A stretch of 64,000 bases of DNA, taken from assembly GCA_002914805.1 (NCBI GenBank), contig JXTB01000103.1, positions 153,660-217,659 on the forward strand, written 5' to 3'. The stretch comes from Parasponia andersonii. Lineage: Eukaryota > Streptophyta > Magnoliopsida > Rosales > Cannabaceae. Shown one piece after another: positions 9,937 to 27,477 of the stretch. How positions within the stretch are numbered: the first letter of the stretch is position 1; each line of letters opens with the position of its first letter. The notes under the pieces were generated by a model, which ran no database searches, was not told the DNA's origin, and saw nothing but the letters and a program-made list of their open reading frames with translations. The position numbers and the translations under genes were made by a program.

Positions 9937-11895
9937 ATGAAACAACAAGTTAACCCCCAGCTGTTGTTGCTGCTGCTGCCGCGATTTCAAGAGATGAAAT
10001 CCCAAATCCTCACCTCAAGACCTTCTTCTACTCTTACTGGTACTAATCTTTCTCTCTCTGCTCCCTTAATTACCCTTTTCACTATCCAATTTCGTTCTCA
10101 TTATTCAGACACTAGGTATGATAATCATAATCATAACGATAGACGAAATTTGGAGAAACTGGTTCATTCTAGTTGTAAATCTGGGAAGCTTGAGTTAGAT
10201 GAGGCTTTGGGTTTTTTCGATTCCCTTATTAGGACCCGACCTCTGCCTTCCATTTTCGCTTTTAATCTCTTATTTGGGGCTCTCTCCAACAACAACCATT
10301 GTCCCGCTGTTGTCTCTATGTATAGACAGTCTATGAATTGCTCTCATCATTTCCGACCTGATGTCTGTACCATGAATACCGTAATCAAATGTCTATGTCG
10401 ACTAAAAAAAGTCGACTTAAGCTTCTCTGTTTTAGCAACTCTCTACAAGCACGGCCTTCAACCTGATGCTCATACGCTGAATACTCTCCTTCACGGGCTG
10501 TGCACGCAAGGCTCCATGGTTGCAGCAATGGAGTTGTTCCAGGATATACTTGACAAGAAACACCCATTTGATGTATTTACTTATGCCACTATCATTAATG
10601 GGTTTTGTAAGGCTGGGAAAACTAGCAAGGCATTTAAGCTGCTTAAGAGGATTTATGACGATAAGAGGATTAGACCTTCTGTGGACTGTTTTAATCCAAT
10701 CATTGACAGTCTTTATAAAGACGGACGAACTGATAAGGCCTTGAGCTTGTTTCAAGATATGATCGAGCTTGGTGTTGTACCAAATGTCGTCACTTATAAC
10801 TCCTTGGTTCACGGCTTGTGCAAATTTGGTCGATGGAAAGAGGCTCAGAGATACCTACTTGATATGCTTCATCGTGGGATTTCACCTGATGTACAAACTT
10901 ACAGTGTGCTAATTGATTCTCTCTGCAAGGAAGATAAGATTGAAGAAGCAATTTCACTACTCGAGTTGATGATCAGAGAAGGTGTAGAACCTGATGTCGT
11001 CACCTTCAATTCTCTAATTTCTGCTTTGTGCAAGTCTAGTCGATCGGACGAAGCGGCGCAATTCCTAGAAAATATGACCAGTCGTGGAATCTCTCCTAAT
11101 ATTGTTACGTATAATGCTATGTTAGATTCTTTGTGCAAAGAAGGAAGAGCTAGAAAGGCACTTGATCTTATGGAAGCAATGATTGATAGAGGTGTATTAC
11201 CCAATGCTTTCACCTACAACACTTTAATCCATGGGTTGTGTCGTTCAAACCAATGGAGAGAAGCTATTGATTTGCTAGATAGAATGAAGGATCACAATGT
11301 TTCACCAAATGTGGTAACATTTAGTATTCTAATAGATGCTCTTTGCAAGATGAGAAGAATGGAAGAAGCCATTGCAATGTTCAATCTAATGTTCCAAAGA
11401 GATATAAGGCCAGACGTCGTCACTTACACCTCTTTACTAAATGGATTGTGTCGTTCAGGTGAAGTTGTAAAAGCTGAAGCTTTGTTTGATAAAATGGTGA
11501 GTCAAAATATCTTTCCTGATATCTTAACACTGAATGTACTTATAAATGCTTATTCTGAGAAAGGCTTGATGGACAAGGCACAAAAATTATTTGATCGAAT
11601 AATTGAACTTGGTGGAGAGCCTGATCAAATTAATTACAGTACATTGATAAAGGGGTACTGTTTGCAAGGTAAAGTGGATCGGGCAAAGGATATCCTTGAA
11701 GAAATGGTGTCGAAGGGTGCTTTTCCCAATCTGCTTTCGTATAACACCTTGGTCGAAGCCTACATAAAGGTTAACAGAATAGATGTTGCTATAGTACTTC
11801 TTAAAGACATGATCCAAATAGGATTGGTGCCCGATCATGTGACGCAAAATATGCTGACAATAATTCTTTCTGAAAGGGCTTTAGAGGATTTGTAA
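9937..11895 (+). CDS. P-class PPR protein, Restorer-of-fertility-like
   Basis: An intronless 652-residue protein with about 15 tandem 35-residue PPR motifs from residue 106 to about 636, each of the type VVTYNSLxxGLC...A...M...G..P(D/N). No E, DYW or other editing domain follows, so it is P-class. The density of TYNxLI/GLCK motifs and the lack of introns match the Rf-like subfamily, whose members bind specific organelle transcripts to guide cleavage, stabilisation or block of translation. The N-terminus is rich in Ser, Thr and Arg with few acids, fitting a mitochondrial presequence. A second Met at residue 20 (ATG at 9994) begins a more typical presequence and may be the real start. The frame is clean. 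The MULE ends about 50 bp upstream, and a SINE sits about 70 bp downstream of the stop. Confidence 0.93.
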   Translation: MKQQVNPQLLLLLLPRFQEMKSQILTSRPSSTLTGTNLSLSAPLITLFTIQFRSHYSDTRYDNHNHNDRRNLEKLVHSSCKSGKLELDEALGFFDSLIRTRPLPSIFAFNLLFGALSNNNHCPAVVSMYRQSMNCSHHFRPDVCTMNTVIKCLCRLKKVDLSFSVLATLYKHGLQPDAHTLNTLLHGLCTQGSMVAAMELFQDILDKKHPFDVFTYATIINGFCKAGKTSKAFKLLKRIYDDKRIRPSVDCFNPIIDSLYKDGRTDKALSLFQDMIELGVVPNVVTYNSLVHGLCKFGRWKEAQRYLLDMLHRGISPDVQTYSVLIDSLCKEDKIEEAISLLELMIREGVEPDVVTFNSLISALCKSSRSDEAAQFLENMTSRGISPNIVTYNAMLDSLCKEGRARKALDLMEAMIDRGVLPNAFTYNTLIHGLCRSNQWREAIDLLDRMKDHNVSPNVVTFSILIDALCKMRRMEEAIAMFNLMFQRDIRPDVVTYTSLLNGLCRSGEVVKAEALFDKMVSQNIFPDILTLNVLINAYSEKGLMDKAQKLFDRIIELGGEPDQINYSTLIKGYCLQGKVDRAKDILEEMVSKGAFPNLLSYNTLVEAYIKVNRIDVAIVLLKDMIQIGLVPDHVTQNMLTIILSERALEDL

Positions 11896-11964
11896 ACTTG
11901 TAACTCTTAGGCTTGTGATATCATGAGCTGATCTCAAGTTATATATTATTTCATTTCTTTTTTA

Positions 11965-12129
11965 GATAAATTAAACCCTTTTTTTTTTTTGCTTTAAGAT
12001 ATAGTAGTAAATACATTATAAGATTAATATAAGAAGGGGGAGGAGGGTGAGGTTCGATCCCCACGCCTCATACTCCTCAAAGAGGAGGTTTTCCACACGA
12101 GCTACAAGCGCGTGGTGATAAATTAAACC
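11965..12129 (-). mobile_element. tRNA-derived SINE with perfect 13-bp target duplication
   Basis: The element body (11978-12116) lies on the minus strand. Identical 13-bp direct repeats GATAAATTAAACC flank it at 11965-11977 and 12117-12129. Read on the minus strand, an A-box-like TAGCTCGTGTGG (12104-12093) is followed by a B-box-like GGATCGAACCT (12060-12050), as in a Pol III promoter, and the element ends in a short poly(A), seen as a T run at 11979-11990. Intact duplications suggest a fairly recent insertion. Confidence 0.85.
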
Positions 12130-13710
12130 TTATCTATGCTCGAGGATATGAGATTGTTTGGTGATGAAGTGTGATTAGTTGTGTGCCTTCTATTATTTTG
12201 TTAAATTGTGCGAAGCCACTAAGTTAGTCTGCAGTTATCACAATGCTATATTATTGAGCTTTATTCTCTTTCCAGGTTGTGAAACTTGTACATGGATGGA
12301 CCATGAAGTGTGAAATGCTTTATGTATACTGTTCTTGAAAACTGGGTGTTTCATGGACTAGAGCTCCTTTTTTTTTTTTTTTTAATTCGTTGAAGATGTA
12401 CTAGAACACCTGAATTAGCTTCTCCCCGTGATTTTGGTTTTTCTGCTATATGTTTTTTTTTTTTTTAATTGTACTTTTACAATGGGTGTGTATATATAGT
12501 TCTTTTCAAATGAGCGTATGTATTTTGCACCTAATTTAACGACAGACGGGAATAGTGAACTCTTGGCATGCTGTTCCTACTTTTGCTCTGGTCTTCTCGA
12601 GAATGTTATTACTTTTTTCACTATGTGGTGCAACTTTACAGTACAAAGGAATGATGCCAAAATCTTCGACTTGTAGAAGCTTGTGATTCGATGAAGTTAT
12701 CTCGATTTAGTTTGTAATAAATTGTATTGTACACTTAGTGAACTCATGCTTTACATAGCTAGTTTCAACAATGTAAATGTCCATCTTTTGTTTATTTCTT
12801 TTTTTTTTTTTTTTAATCAATGAGCAAGTAAGATTGTCAAAGATACTTTTGCGTTTTGTCCAAAACAGACCTGCTAATGTTTTTTCTTTTTCCTTTTTTC
12901 TTTTTGGTTTTTTTCCCCTAAAAGGAGTAAACATTGCAAGAGGGTGGAAATTCCACATCTTATAATCCGGAACATTCCACGTCTTTACAATCCGGAGTGC
13001 TAAACAATTTGAGATTAAGGAGAGAACAGAGTAGCTTTACTGCCTAAATTGCTCAAAATAATTATGAATACAAGTTGTAGGTATCTCGAATATAATACTC
13101 AAATCTGTAAATTAAATAAAAGAAACCTTTTAAATTCACAACTATACATTGGAATGGAAATAGGAAACGTTATAGGTGTGTAGGATACTCCTCTTTTTCC
13201 TCGAACACAATCTCTCTATATATAAATGAACAATCTAGGCTACTGGTACCACTTGATGGTTAGGGGCACAACTTTCATGGCTTGGTGTAGCATTGTTGTT
13301 TAACTGCAAACACCACATTTGAACCAAATCCATAGCACAACTTTAGTTAATTTACTTTCTCAATGTCGTTTCTGTCGTTCGAATCTTCTTGGACGATTGT
13401 GATCCACTACCAAGTGCAGCAGTAGCAGACTCAAAATATGTCAGTAGAGATATCCTATATCTTCTTCTCAGCTAGTTGGTTAATGGTTTTTGTTGAAACA
13501 TGGTGTAAGTTTCTCCTACATCCTCCTTAAAACTTATGTCGTCCAACAAGTCATTCACGCTCTTCAGCTGACTCAAGCATCCAAGAACTTCTCCACAGAT
13601 ACCAAAAACCAATCATGGGACTGCAGTTGCATCTTTTCCGCCATGTCAACAGCCTCATCGAAGCCATTGGAGGTTGGCTTTGCAATCATCTGGTTTTGTC
13701 TGCCATATCA
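12130..13710. repeat. Segmental duplication, copy A (PPR 3' flank plus DUF936 tail)
   Basis: The stretch matches 19650-21990 in order and orientation. Anchors are TGATGAAGTGTGA (12162 and 19660), TAGTTTCAACAAT (12760 and 20010), the GGAGAGAACA block (13019 and 21060) and the whole DUF936 3' end (13250-13690 and 21485-21980). Copy A lacks the hAT element found in copy B. Confidence 0.75.
13352..13695 (-). pseudogene. Truncated copy of the DUF936 last exon
   Basis: On the minus strand the copy preserves [18 protein letters not shown] and the C-terminal GSGSQSS...KIRTTE...LRK with the stop codon at 13352-13354, all corresponding to the end of the intact gene at 21588-21960. It has several frame breaks, an internal deletion covering the part homologous to about 21800-21860, and stops in every frame. 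Homology ends abruptly near 13695, so no upstream exons exist here. It arose by the local DNA duplication: flanking non-coding DNA is duplicated too, which argues against a processed copy. Confidence 0.8.
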
Positions 13711-14240
13711 TTATTAAATAATTGTGCACGTATTTTGCACCTAATTGCTGATAGAGAACACAGTGAGCTCTTCTTTTGTCTGCTTTTTTATTTATTTATT
13801 ATATATATATATATATATATACTCTTTTGGTACTGTCTTTATTAATGACATTTGCAACATTATCTTCTATAGTTAGTAAAGCTTGGTAACTCACTTAATG
13901 AATGTCAGCCTTCTTGTTTTTAATTGAGTTATACTAAAAAATAAAGTTCTTGGAAAATGTTATTTCTTGTTTCACTATTCATGTAGAAAACACAGAATAT
14001 GACGTATTTGGTGTTAGTTCACCACCACCAAGCACCGCCAAAATCTTGGACTTGTCAAAGAGATTGAGATTGTTGATGAAAGTAAAAGCAAAAATTCCTG
14101 GCTTCGTTTGGTTAATAGATTGTATTAGTGAGAAGATAAAAGTTGGCCATCTTTTATTAGCTTCACTGAATCTTCATTTTGCATGTTGTAATAAATTGCA
14201 CTACTATATAGTTTGCTTTTTTCTTTTCAGCACTTAGTAA
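13711..14240. repeat. Second partial copy of the PPR 3' flank
   Basis: The phrase GTATTTTGCACCTAATT appears at 13730 as at 12520, and GCCAAAATCTT.GACTTGT at about 14037 as at 12656. A TTGTAATAAATTG block is at 14189 as at 12711. So the DNA downstream of the PPR gene is repeated directly after the DUF936 pseudogene tail. An AT dinucleotide tract occupies 13800-13820. Confidence 0.6.
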
Positions 14241-14379
14241 CCTAACCAAAGTACCATCTATGCTGAAATTGTCTCCGCAATAAAGGGGAGAAAAAAGAAA
14301 AAAACAGGATCTTTGGAACATATTGGCACAAGTTCATAACCTTTTTTACTTGGAAAAAACTTATGTTCTCTTAGACTCT

Positions 14380-17300
14380 TTCTTGATAACATAATTCGTA
14401 AGCTCAAGTTTTTCTCAGTTCATATGTGAGAAAAACTTTGCATGAAAACCTTAGTTGAACTTGTGCTGAACACTGCATCTTTGACTTCATCGTACTAGTA
14501 AGGTGATTGGAGAAATTTTTTCATCTCTATTGAAACTCTCTTATCCACACCAGAAGTAACCTTATTCATACCCTACAGAGTAGGAAAACTACTTGAGAAA
14601 ATTCCATAAAAATAATGCTCAGTAATTCGCACTATATATATATATTGTTTCATCACACCAATTGCCACCTGCATTTTCGAGGCTGATTATGGAATTTTTA
14701 TTTCGATACAAAGAAGCCTTTGCATGAAAAAACCCGTTTTCTTGTATCCCCTACGAGACCAATTTGCTCGAGAATTTTGTCGCGAATAGCCCTCCTCAAT
14801 AAAATTAGACGGTCCCTTTCTTTCTCCAAGGCTCGAATACGAGTCTACATACTAGCAGAAGTTCCTCCCTTATAAGCATAGTCAAGTTTTTTACGTTACA
14901 TTTTCTTTAGAATACTACCAAAAGTGGCTTTTCCCCATGCCTTAAGCCATTCTGTGCAGCGGTCAAGAAGGGCCATAAAAGAGGTTGTGCTCCCAAAATT
15001 ACCTAACTTATTCCATGCCTCCCGAATTACACTAAGACAAGCTTCCTCCTTGATCCAGAAAGGTTCAAAACGAAAGGATCTAGTCCAATTAGCACCATTA
15101 ATACAATTCGAGGCACATTCATCTAGCACTAATTGGATCACTTTGTTGGAGAAAAAATCACATTTCCACTGACTTATTTTATAAGTGAATAATACCATAT
15201 ACATAAATGATATTGTGCACACTAACAAAATCTTCAAAAATAAATGCAGTAATCAATAAGACACACAAATTTATGTGGTTTACCTAACTTGACTACGTTC
15301 ATAGTGCAAATCTTTTACTATAAAGAGAAAATCTTTACAAATGTTTACAAACACTTGCAAGCCTCATAACCCAAAGCCCAAGCACACTCAAGCTCTCAAT
15401 AAACCTTACAGCTTCTCACACAAATATTACTTACAAAGAACTCTCTTTTACGGGATTGGACACATGATTCTGATAAAACACTCCCTTTACAAAGCATACC
15501 CATAATACTCATAAAGTATTACTCAGATCTATATTAGGGAGCCCAATACTCACAAAATATTTACATGCTTAAGGAACTATTAAATTTCTCTCTCTGGGAT
15601 ATATTAAACTTAAGAAGACCTAAGGCCTTGTATATTCCTCCATTGATGCCTCTTCACATGTTTTGGCCAACCAAGAAAAAACTAGGCAACCTAACTTTCT
15701 CTCCGTGTTAGGCATCCTGTTCGCAGTCAAAATTGAAGCCTTTTGCATTCAAAACTAATTTTGCTATAAGCTTTGAGCAATTCAAAACATTGTGGGCCAC
15801 ACAATATTTTTTTCCCTTTTTATTCCTAATCAACTTCTAACAATCTCTTACTTGAAAAATTGATTTCAATCATATCTTCACATCCGATCAATGTAGTTGC
15901 TCCTCTCATAGCTTATGTCGCTATTATTATCTTTACCGATAATAATACTCTAGCATATGAGTACACCACTTAAAATTGATGAATTCTAAGAATTTCACCT
16001 CGACTCATATAAAAAAAAAATCTTTCTAATAATTATAATGATGAGTCATACGTTTAGTTTTTCCAAATGTCTCTCAGCCATCAACATCATTCACCACATA
16101 CCTTGTATTAACGCCAAGCCAATACCCATGTGCAAACTCGTAAATCCTAAATCTGCTACTATCACATCCTCTTTCTAGGTGACTTTAGTGATATACCGTA
16201 AGGATTATCAACATTAATAGTCTTGGAGCTTTTAGCTGAATCCACTCTACCTTTTTGAATTTTGATAATTTCCTTTAGATGCCAAGATTGTCTACATCTT
16301 TAGCAAGATTGTCTACATCTCTAGCAGATTATATCATTCTCTAATTCCAAAATGATATCATCCAAGGCACTTGGATGATCACTTGTAGCTCTAGTATCTA
16401 AATCTTCCCAGTCTTTATCACTCATATTAGATTTCTTAAAATCTCTGCCTATTCAAAAAACTTTCTACCCGTCATCTGCGGTTATCGATCATACTCGAAT
16501 CTAGCTTCCTTTAGATTAATTCTGACTATTCTTGCGAATCATTGTGTATTAGAACACCATTATTGACTAACCAGCACCGATGATAAAAGTTTATTGTTCA
16601 CAAATCTCACTATTCATATGAAGAGTAACCTCGCAAGAAACTAACAAAAAATCACCACCAAAGCTCTGATAGGAGTTGAATACTTGATTTCTAGCATATT
16701 ACTTTATACTTTCTCGCTTGAGAAACCTGTTAAGAAAGTTCCCTAGCGGGTTAAAATATACCCACATAAATATAATCTTCTTACTTAGAACTTCTTAGGC
16801 TACCACTAAGCCCTAGTATGCCGAAGAACTAACCATAATCTGTAGTTCTGATACTAGTTGTTAGGAAAAAAATCACTTTCCCACTTACTTTTGTATAAGT
16901 GAATCGCATCGTATATATAAATAGTACCGTATACATGGACAATATCTTTGAAAATAAATGCATGAATCAATGAGATATATAAATGTATGTAGTTCTCTCT
17001 ACTTGGCTACATTCACAGACAACTACAAATCTTTTACTATAGAGAGAAAATCTTTATAAATATTTATAAATAAACACTCATAGACCTCACAACCCTAGGC
17101 TAAAATACACACAAGCTCTTAATAAACCTTGCAGCTTCTTATACAAATAAGTTTACTTACAGAGAACTCTCTTTTATGGGATTGAACACATGATCTCGAG
17201 AAAACACTCTATTTAGTACTTACACAAACCCATATTAGGGAGCCAAATGCTCGCATAATATTTACATGCTTAAGGAACCGTTAAATTTCTCTCTCTGAGA

Positions 17301-17720
17301 TACATTAACTCAAGAAGAACTAAGGCCTTATAGGCCTCCATTGATGCCTCTTCACAAGTTTTGGCGAACCAAGAAAAAATTAGGCAAACTAACTTTCTCT
17401 CCATGTTATCTCCATGTTAAACAGCCTATCAACAATCAAAATTGAAGCCTTTTGCATTCAAAGCCAATTTTGCTACAAGCAAACTAATTCAAAACATTGT
17501 GGGTCACACAATATTTTTTTTCCATTTTATTTCTAATTAAATTTTAACATACTTTCTGGTCACTTCCAAAAAAAATAATAATAATAAAGATCAAGGACTT
17601 GAAATTTAGGAAGCAAAAACTTCCATCCTGAGTTTGCCACACAACGATCCAAACATTCTTGATTGTTTTCATCCTCTTCTCTACAAACAAATTTAGTAGA
17701 TAGAATTATACACCAATTTC
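14380..17720 (-). mobile_element. LINE (non-LTR retrotransposon) remnant, split by an LTR element
   Basis: Minus-strand fragments carry hallmarks of the linker between endonuclease and reverse transcriptase of plant L1-type LINEs. To the right of the nested element are LDRCVANSGWKFLLPKF and GSDQK (about 17670-17555). To the left the same reading continues with VIQLVLDE, SFRFEPFWIKEEACLSVIRE and WLKAWGKATFG (15140-14896), then FFHAKAS-like sequence near 14720 and EVKDAVF near 14490. Stops and frameshifts are frequent. No reverse transcriptase catalytic motif is seen, so the copy is truncated. Confidence 0.8.
15144..17549 (-). mobile_element. Nested 2.4-kb Copia-type LTR element, probably non-autonomous
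   Basis: Two direct repeats of about 690-700 bp, 15144-15842 and 16859-17549, both begin TGTT(G/A)G and end TTAACA or CTAACA. The flanks CACTT (15139-15143) and TACTT (17550-17554) look like a 5-bp target duplication with one change. A sequence complementary to the initiator-Met tRNA type primer site (AGTATCAGAACT read on the minus strand, 16856-16845) abuts the right LTR, so transcription runs leftward. The 1.0-kb interior holds only a gag-like start, MSDKDWEDLDTRATS, at 16425 downward. No protease, integrase or reverse transcriptase is present. Confidence 0.85.
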
Positions 17721-17724
17721 ACTT

Positions 17725-18690
17725 AAAAAAAAGTACTTAAAAAAAAAAAGAAAAGATACCAACTTAAGATAAATCTTCCATATAAAAATTCTCTCCATAT
17801 ATATGGATATACAAACTTATCAACTAAATTGATTTTAATTAAAAATTTATATATATATATGTGTAATCTACCTCAAGAAATTTTTAAATTTTATTTTATC
17901 TTCACCCTCCAATTTTCACGAAGATTATTTGAGGACGTTTGAATAGAGAACAAGAAAAGTTTTGTGAGGTTTGGGAACTTTGAATAAAGAGAATAATAAA
18001 ACTCTTTTAGAAAATAAAGAAAGTTTTTTCTAGCTCTACTTTATTTTTCTCATAAATTTGAATTTCAAAATTTGAATAAAGAAAAAATAAAATAAAATTC
18101 AAGTTGGTCCTAATTCAATGAATAAATATGTTATTTTATATCTTGTGTAGACGATATTATTGAAAGAAAATAATTTTAGTGGAGGTAAATTAGAAATTCA
18201 AACAAGCCTTTACATTTAGATAAAAAATAAAAATTTTAAGTGTGGGCTATGGCCCCCACTTCCTCTTTCCCCATATATACGTTGGAATTATGCCCAAAAA
18301 AATTTTATGATTTATGAATATTTATTGAATATTTGGATATTTAATAAAATGATATTTCAAGTATAATATTTGTGATAATATTTTGATTATTGGTATAATA
18401 GTAAATATCAAAAGATTCCATGATTTATTTATTAGAGAAATATTTTAGTAAAGTTGTTTATTAAAATTAAGACATATGTTCTCTAATTAAATTAAATATG
18501 ATTGTTCATAACTAATAAATGAACTTAAAAACTTTTCTTAGATCATATTGCAAGACATTGTGCATTCATAGTGTGTCTTAATTTACACTTATAATCATAT
18601 ATAAAAAGTCTTAGCGTATAAATATTAAATAAAAATTATGTGAGATGTGTTCTTGTAATGAGTGTCATTGACAAGAATATATTCTCACAA
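17725..18690. other. AT-rich stretch, possible old repeat
   Basis: No gene is visible. A sequence with ends GTTGGAATTATGCCCA (about 18280) and TATTATGGGCATTAG (about 19555) may be one older element interrupted by the MITE at 18696-19421, but this is weak. Confidence 0.35.
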
Positions 18691-18695
18691 ACTAA

Positions 18696-19421
18696 GGTGT
18701 TGTTTGGTAATATTTTTATTTTTTGTTTTTTAAACACAAACATGAAAGTACTTTTCCTTATTTTGTTTTTTGCATTTCAAAATCAAAAATGTATTTAGTA
18801 ACAATGTTGTACTTTTTGTTTTCTAAAATAAAAAATAAATAAATACATATTTGGTAACTAGCACTTTTTTCTTTTGAAAGTGAAAATCAAAAGGGAGATT
18901 AATAAAAGAAAAAGGAAGGAGAAAGTTGGAAAGAGACAAATTGATATTTATCTAAATAAATTTCATAAGTGGTACTATTAAAAATCAATTTTAAAAAGTG
19001 ATATTTTTCTAAATATTTTGGAAAATTACCAAAGTTACACTTATATTTTTAAGAATACCACTTTTAAAATTTTTATTTTGAATTATACAACTTTTAAAAG
19101 TATTTAGAAAAAAAATACCATTTTTACATGAGGCTAGAGAGATAATGACAAGAAAAATAGTGATGAGACAGAAAATATTAAGAGAAATAGTGATGTGAGT
19201 CTAGATATGTTTGAATTTTAATATTAGCATTTCTACAAAATTATTTTAAAAATTTTTGAAAGTAAGAAATTTTTGTTTTCAAAATTTTAAAAATGTTGTT
19301 GTCAAATTAAAAAAACAAAAAATAAAAGTAGTTTTACCAAACATACTTTGAAAAATATTTCCACTTTTTTTTATTAAAAAAACAAAAAAAATATTTAAAT
19401 AAGTGGTTGTCAAATAAGCCC
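18696..19421. mobile_element. Harbinger-like MITE, TAA target site
   Basis: The ends are imperfect inverted repeats, GGTGTTGTTTGGTAA at the left and the inverse of GGGCTTATTTGACAA at the right. TAA lies on each side (18693-18695 and 19422-19424), matching the three-base target preference of PIF/Harbinger elements. The interior is A/T runs with no coding capacity. Confidence 0.6.
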
Positions 19422-20159
19422 TAAATAATTAACACATATCTTTCTTAATTCTCAAATAAGTAATGAACTCGCGTTCATAACTTATATTATTGAGATATTA
19501 AAAAATATAGAAAAAAAAATTAACGATCTAGAACCTGATATTTTGATAATGTATTATTATGGGCATTAGAAACATATATTTATAGATATTAAATCCTTAA
19601 ATCTACAACTTTATTTATATAAAAAAGTGAACGCTGGCTTGAGTAGCTAAGATTTTGCGCTGATGAAGTGTGACTAGTTGTGTATAGCTTGCTCACCGAC
19701 TTTATAAATTTTATTAGGCTTGCTTCTAGTTTAGTCTTCGGAAGAATGCCATTTGCTTGTTAAACTGTTAAATATAAAAGAGGCAATCTGAGGTATTTGA
19801 TGCAACTTATATGTGTTTGGTACGAAGAAATGACACCAAAATATTTTAACTTGTCTGGCACTGAGATTTTTTAAAATGATCTTGACTTGTTTTGTTTCTC
19901 GCTCGGATTAGGTTTTAGTTTAAAGTTTGGTTGTTTTGGCTTTTCTAAAACTCTATTTAGCTTTTTATAGATTTCATTTTATCATACAGTAAGCTCACAT
20001 GTAACAGTGTAGTTTCAACAATACAAATGTCAAAGATACTTTGCTTTAGACTTGTTTTGTCCGAAACTTGGTTATCAAAAGCCCATTTAAGAACTTGCTA
20101 ATTACTTTGGTTCTTTTGAAGGCTCGATGTTGTAAATGGTTGTGAAATCTCCCTTCTAA

Positions 20160-21027
20160 GTTCTAATCAGGGCCGGCACCAGGCCTAGGCGCGACTGCCC
20201 TAAGGCGGTTGCGTAGGGCCCCTTAAGTGGCAAGGCCCAATAAAAATATCTACCTTATTAAACATATTTCATAAAATCTAATTTAATTGTCAGAAATTGA
20301 GATAAATTAGCAATTATGTTTTAACAATATCACCTGACTCTAATCCACGTTTTAATTTTGATATATAAAAGAAATTTATCTTTTTCCTAATATATATATA
20401 TATATTTAAATTGAGTGATTTGATAAGAGGAACTTCTCCATTTACTGTTTCCTTCTCCAAGAAAAAAGAAGCCTTTAAATTTCTAAAACTTAACAACTTA
20501 GTTTCAAAAGTGTTAACTATAACCTTTCACACTCTCTGAAAATCAATTACAGTTAGAAAACAAAACAAGAATTATGGATGATGGATCTACCCTAAATAAT
20601 TTCATGCTCAATTGTTCATTACTTCTGTTTTTGAAATTTAATTTTGCTTGTTTCTTCTATTTTTGAAACTCATAATACATTTTTGATATTTTTGTTCTTT
20701 GTAGGATTACTTTTTGTTATATTTTGGTATTTATCTTCTACTTGGTTTAATTATCAATAATAATAATAATAATAAATTATACTAAAAAAGAATGATGATG
20801 ATAATCTAAAATGCTCGTGTCCTTCGGTATCTTACAATATAGTGAAGTTTCATGATATTGATAAGTTAAATTTATTTTCTTAACTGAGAAAAAAAAAATA
20901 GAAGGAAAAAATCAATCGTTTATATGGCTGATAGAATATAAAATGATTGAATGATTTAGTCATATCTAATAAGGCCTATACGCGTTTTGCCTAGGGCTCA
21001 ACTCATAGAGACGGCCCTGGTTGTAAT
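20160..21027. mobile_element. Non-autonomous hAT element, 852 bp, with 8-bp target duplication
   Basis: The element (20168-21019) starts CAGGGCCGGC and ends GACGGCCCTG, giving inverted termini CAGGGCCG typical of one plant hAT group. The flanks GTTCTAAT (20160-20167) and GTTGTAAT (21020-21027) match at 7 of 8 positions, the length expected for hAT. Subterminal GC-rich stretches (GGCCTAGGCGCGAC at the left, GCGTTTTGCCTAGGGCTC at the right) flank an AT-rich core without transposase. Confidence 0.85.
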
Positions 21028-21587
21028 AGTGCAGAGAGTGTTTGGATAATTCGAGTCATGGAGAGAACAAAGTACTACACTTAACTAATTTGCTCAAAAG
21101 GCTTACAAATACTATTTGAACTGGCAGTGACTTTATATTGATGCAGAGATCTGTAAATCAAAGAAAGAAGACCTTATAAATTCGCAAGTATATTGGAATG
21201 GGAGGAAACCTTATAAATGTCTAGGCTACTATTTTTGCTCAGCAACAAAATCCGTAGTTACGAATTGATGACAAGAAATGTAATTTGATTTTCTTGCTCT
21301 CCAACACAATCTGTGTTTTTGGTATACAAATTCAAATAAAAACCCACCCAAAAATAAATAAAGAAAGATCAATTTTGACATCAAATTCATTTGTCTTGAG
21401 AACCAATCTCCATGCCCCGCCTATACCTCAATCCTATGTGAATTCTATATACATAAATTAACAATCCGGGCTCCTGGTACCAACCACTTGGTGGTTAGGG
21501 TGCCAGCTTTCTTGGCTTGGTGCACCATTATTGTTCAACTGCAAGCACCGCATTTGAACAAAATCCATTGTGCAACTTAATTTTAAT

Positions 21588-27477
<5,890 letters not shown>

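Noticed and set aside
10432..11213. Minus-strand frames opposite the PPR gene
   Set aside because: Shadows of the PPR repeats; no independent motif.
12050..12104. tRNA gene suggested by A and B boxes
   Set aside because: No cloverleaf can be drawn; the flanking 13-bp duplication and poly(A) show a SINE.
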